Source of the DNA: Agelaius tricolor
Taxonomy: Eukaryota; Chordata; Aves; Passeriformes; Icteridae
Assembly (NCBI GenBank): GCA_023055355.1
Contig: JALJCS010000028.1
Span: 4,960,418-5,024,417, forward strand
Direction: 5' to 3'
DNA length: 64,000 nucleotides
Positions 59,946 through 64,000 of this stretch are shown here, in pieces. Under the pieces are notes generated by a model. That model was not told where the DNA came from and did not search any database. It worked only from the letters and a program-made list of their open reading frames with translations. How positions within the stretch are numbered: position 1 is the stretch's first letter; every line of letters starts with the position of its first letter. The translations under genes were made by a program, and so were the position numbers.

Positions 59946-62900
59946 GCAGAAATAAAGGGGGATTTTCATTTCCTATTAAAGCAGATGTTACTGGGCTATG
60001 CTTGGGGTCTGAACCCCAAAAACTGGGGGAATGAGCTGCAGGGCTGCAAGGTTTCCTTTAGAATGGGCTGGGCTGTGCCTGTGTAATAGATAATCATCAA
60101 GGAATGCTCATTCTTTCAATGATTCTTTCTCCTAAGACACCCAATTTGTGTGATTTGGGCTGCTTGCACCCATGAGCTGTGCCAAGAGGTCATTGTGGTG
60201 CCACAGGGGCTGCCCACCCTGCTTTCCCCCTGCCCTGGTCCCCCTTTCATGCCAGGAATGGTGAGTGGGGTGTGCCAGGCTCCTGTTTGCCTCCTTTCAC
60301 AATCACAGATTCTAAACCCAGTGATGAGAAGTCATCAAAAGCACCAGATCCCTTATTAACAAAGGCTTTGTGCCATCACTTGGGCCACTGGGTGACATTT
60401 CCAAGCTTTGGCTCTCCAGCAGAATCCCTGGCATTTGCCCCTTGCCCATGGCTCTGAGCACTCACCTGTGGCACAGGGAGAGCTCTGGGAAATGTTTAAT
60501 TTAGCAACAGTTCTCTTTATCTTCATACACCTATTTATTTCTCGCCCTTTATTCACTTTGATTTCAATGAAACTGCTCAGGAGGAGATTTGGGGTGTTTT
60601 CCCCCAAAATTTTTCATCTACATTTAGTTCCTCTGCTGGACCTGGGCTTGTGCTTTGCTGCTTTGTGACAGGGGCAGAAGTCAGGGAGGGATGAAGAGGT
60701 CACAGCAATAATTTACTTAATAAGATGTGGCTTCCTACCTACAAGCTGTTAATGTTCTGCTTAGTCCCTGAACCATGAAAGGTTATAAATTACTTGTTTA
60801 TCTACCTCATTTCTGGATGTTTCCATTCTCTGCATGACATTCAGATCCCTTTTTCTGAATCATTCTGCTTTGGAGCACTTCAAATCACACAGCACTGGTT
60901 CTAATGGATCATTTTGAAATAAATTCAGGGTTTCTGTGGCTTATTTTTTCCCCCAGCTGTATCAGTTTCTGAGGGTTCTTTTCTCTTTTTTTGGGATGCT
61001 GTGTTGTCTAGTAAAATGCCAACTAAAATTGGCATTTAGTTGGCAATAAAACTAAATTAAAAGTTTAGTTAATAAACTAAATAATAAAAATCTGGGGGGG
61101 TATTTAGGGGGAAGTCTCTGTCCAAGGTGCATCCTAGATGTGAGGGCTCCAGGGAAACCCAGCTGGGTTATCCCCTGTGCATTCCCAGCCACTTTTATTT
61201 CCCAATCACTGATACTTGGACAGTTTCTAATCATCCAAATGGGGAAGGAGAGGGAAAAAATGGAGGAGTTTGGAGGATTGTGTGAAATTCAGAGCAAGAA
61301 GAACAGAGGAGGAGGAACAAAGTGCCCCAAAGCAAAGGAACAGGCTCCAGGCAGGGAAGAGGATACAGGGATATTTTATCATTTCTTTCCTCTTAAAATC
61401 TTATTCCTCAAAACCCACCTGAGAAGTTCAGCAGTTTCACTCAAAAAAAAGAAAAATCCTAAAACTATGAGAGACAAGTGGTAAAATTGGCACTGGGGAT
61501 TGTGAGAGCGTTGGTCAGGCCATGTCCTGGGAAATCAAGATTAGAAAAAACCATGGATTTTTAAAGGCTGTCCTGAACTGATTAAATGTCACAAAATCAC
61601 CCCAGAACTGTTCTAAAATTTTAATAGAAATAGTCTAAATTTTTTAAGTTCATCTGAACATCCCTTAGGATGTAGAAACCATATGAACAGAGGGTGATGG
61701 GCAAAAAGGGACAAAATGAATGGTTTAATAAAATCAGGGACATTTTTCAGTGTCTGGTTTTCATAAATGGGTCATGCACAAAGAGTCCCCAAATTTCCTA
61801 ACCCTAAAACTGATGTGAGACATACCAAAATAAGCTGTTCATCAAACTGAAACCAGAAAATTAAGCAAAACTTCTAAAAGAATTTTCCATTTTCCTCTGG
61901 GTCAGGCTACATCAGCACAATCAAACCACCTAATTGTTCCAGAGGATGCAGAAGAATTTGCTACATACATTTTTTTGCCAAAACATTTCAAAGCAAAGTT
62001 TATTTGTTCACATTCTGTTGCTAATTCCTCTTGTAAATATTGTGTGAAGTGTTTGTTGTTCTTTTAAACTGTGAGCAGCTGTAGTGGTCTGGGAGACAGC
62101 ACTAATGAACAGATGTGTATGGCAGAAAAAAAAGCTATTATCTTCCTTTTGTTCACCAAAACTTGTTAATTTGGGACTGTTTGCATTTCAAGCTGCAATT
62201 TTATTATCCACCAAAGGTGTAATAGTGGGCTTTAGAAGCTGAGATAATTTTTTTTTGCCTTTAGTTTTTCTTTTCCCTTATTTACCTCTCTGTAAAATGA
62301 AAATCCATGAATTACCTATTCCAACCCAGCTTCCTACTGGTTCCTTATGATCTGCAAGAAGCTCATCTAAAATAGATTGGGGAGAAGTCAGCTGTAATCA
62401 GTGGAAAATGAGAGTTCCCAAAGCCCTAAACAGTTTACATGAGCATCACTTATATAAGAAAACACAATAAGGGAAGAATTGGGCATCCCTGAACTTCCAT
62501 TTTCATGCCTTTAACTGACTGTGGTCTAATTGTGGCCTTCCCAAATTCAGAGGGATTTTTCTAATGTTTCAGTAGGAGCAGGCTTAGGGATTGTTTGGGT
62601 GGTTGTGGTTGTTGTTGTTCTCCATGAGATGTTTGGGAGTTTAGGGAGAGCACAGGAGAGACCTGCAACAGGCAGAATTCAAAGGTTTCAATCAGGCTGG
62701 CATTGCTGGGGTGATTTATGTCTTTAAACCACCACCAAAAGGTGGAAATGTACTAAAAAGCTGTGTACAAGTGGTGTTGGTCATCGTAGGCCTTCAGCCA
62801 TGCTCCTGTGGGAAAGTGAATTTTTGAGGTGTTCAAGTGCCTGGGTGGAGATGAGGGGGCTCAGTCTGGGAATGGTCTCTTAATGGATTCATAACAGGAG

Positions 62901-63116
62901 ATGATGGAAAAGAAAATCAAATAATCTCCTTGATAATGCAGGAAAACTTCCTGCAGAGCCCTTTGTACTGCCACTGTGGAAGTGGGGAAATCCAGCTGAG
63001 CACCGTGGATCTAGAGGAGTCCAAAGCAGGGCATTTTCACTCCTTTCCTCAGATTCTTCTGGAAAACACAATATACATACACTTATAACCATATATAGAT
63101 GTGTGTATGCATGTGT
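59946..63116. other. Unique intronic-type sequence
   Basis: Nothing was recognised over 3.2 kb apart from a small internal duplication of AATTGGCATTTAGTTGG-type sequence at 61015-61080. Confidence 0.4.
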
Positions 63117-63160
<44 letters not shown>

Positions 63161-63163
63161 TTA
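63117..63163. repeat. (CA)n(TA)n microsatellite
   Basis: About 15 CA units pass directly into about 10 TA units. Confidence 0.95.
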
Positions 63164-64000
63164 TGTGTGAGTATATGTAAAAAATAAATATATGTGTCAC
63201 TTTGAGGCGTATTTCCCCAACCTGAATCTCTCTTAATTTCACCCTTTTTATTTCTGGCTCTGTCCTTTTTCAAACTATTAATTTCCTGCCTGCCTTTGGC
63301 ACTGACATGTTGTCACCACATCCAGCCCTGTGTGTCACCCCCCTGCACCCCAGCACCAGGGGTCCCTTTGAACCTCTGCTGTAATTGAGGATTCCAGTTA
63401 CAGGGCATTGGGGTGACTCTGCTCTGCCACCAAGTGAAGGTGAGAGGATTTTAGGGTCACCCAAGCCCAGGTGATGTCCCCTTTGCAATGAGAACCTGTT
63501 ATTATGCAGCTTGAAAACCTACAGGCAGCTCAGGCACCTACCTCATGCTGCAAACTCACATCTTATTTATTGTCCACCATTTAAATTAAGTCACATTCAC
63601 TGTGGCTCCAAGGCATCTTTTCCCCCTTGAATCTCTGTTTCCAATTATTTTCCCCCAGATGTCATTAGCTGGTATTTGCCAGGTTGCATCTCATTTTGTT
63701 TTCTGTCTTTTTGCTTAAGAACAAAAAAACATGAGGGGTCACTTTGAGGCAGTGGAACTAATGGGCAATCATGGATATTACAGACGCCTGAAAAATTATT
63801 AAGGTGCTGAAATCTTTCTAGTGCTACATGCTAATGAAAAGCCAGCATGGGCCTGTTTCTGAGATAATCCTATTTCTAGGCTGATTGAAATATCATTGGG
63901 AGTGTTTCCTTCTAAATCTGTGTAGGATCCATACATTTGGCTTTCCATGAAATTGGAGCTTGCTTTTCATGAACTCGTGTGTGACATAGATTAGGGGGGT
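63164..64000. other. Unique sequence to window end
   Basis: Nothing was recognised. Confidence 0.4.

Noticed and set aside
60150..60265. Possible exon ending at a GTGAGT donor near 60260
   Set aside because: No convincing acceptor or pyrimidine tract in a consistent frame, and the composition is not protein-like.
1..64000. Retroviral internal genes (gag, pol, env) between LTRs
   Set aside because: All LTRs appear solitary or truncated; no reverse transcriptase or other retroviral protein motif was seen in any frame.
1..64000. tRNA, rRNA, microRNA or tRNA-derived SINE genes
   Set aside because: I saw no A/B-box pair, cloverleaf or known RNA gene sequence; a covariance-model scan would be needed to exclude small RNAs.

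Overview
This window looks like about 64 kb of a songbird (passerine) nuclear genome. The evidence is many 5'-truncated CR1 retroposon fragments with the typical CR1 3' end, many solo LTRs of bird endogenous retrovirus families, pentanucleotide microsatellites, overall depletion of CpG, and no dense gene structure. Species assignment is inference from the repeat content; no database search was possible.

Gene content is very low. One convincing protein-coding exon lies on the + strand at 30838-30995. It has a good acceptor and donor and encodes an acidic, helical, coiled-coil-like 52-residue segment. From memory of the family it may be an upstream exon of kazrin (KAZN), a gene with very long 5' introns, but that name is tentative. 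A second, weaker exon candidate (83 nt, with a consensus donor) lies at 46260-46342. Everything else is best read as intron. The many short ORFs have no support as genes.

Layout. 0-10 kb: a tandem duplication of about 297 bp split by a solo LTR, two more LTRs of the same superfamily, another LTR with a TATA box and poly(A) signal, and a CR1. 10-20 kb: a 172-bp pentamer array, a 165-bp direct repeat in two copies 3 kb apart, a (TA)n tract, and two ERVL-like LTR types. 20-30 kb: an inverted pair of LTRs, an AT-only tract and three CR1 fragments. 30-35 kb: the exon, then two long polypyrimidine arrays, a duplicated 115-bp segment and a 12-copy minisatellite. 35-39 kb: two LTRs in inverted orientation, one of which carries a 57-bp insert that includes the other's genomic flank and target-site copy. 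39-47 kb: mostly featureless intron, a CR1 head-to-head cluster and the candidate exon. 47-51 kb: CR1, two small CpG-dense patches, a second minisatellite and a third ERVL-like LTR. 54-60 kb: two solo LTRs with expanded pentamers, an older LTR and one CR1. 60-64 kb: featureless apart from a CA/TA microsatellite.

Six of the nine superfamily LTRs have recognisable 6-bp target-site duplications (A, F, G and H exact; C, D and I with one mismatch make seven in all). This points to retroviral-type integration followed by LTR-LTR recombination. No gag, pol or env remnant was recognised. I found no new multi-gene system. The most unusual signals are the apparent template switch or gene conversion between the LTRs at 35.3 and 38.5 kb, and the candidate cryptic exon at 46.3 kb.
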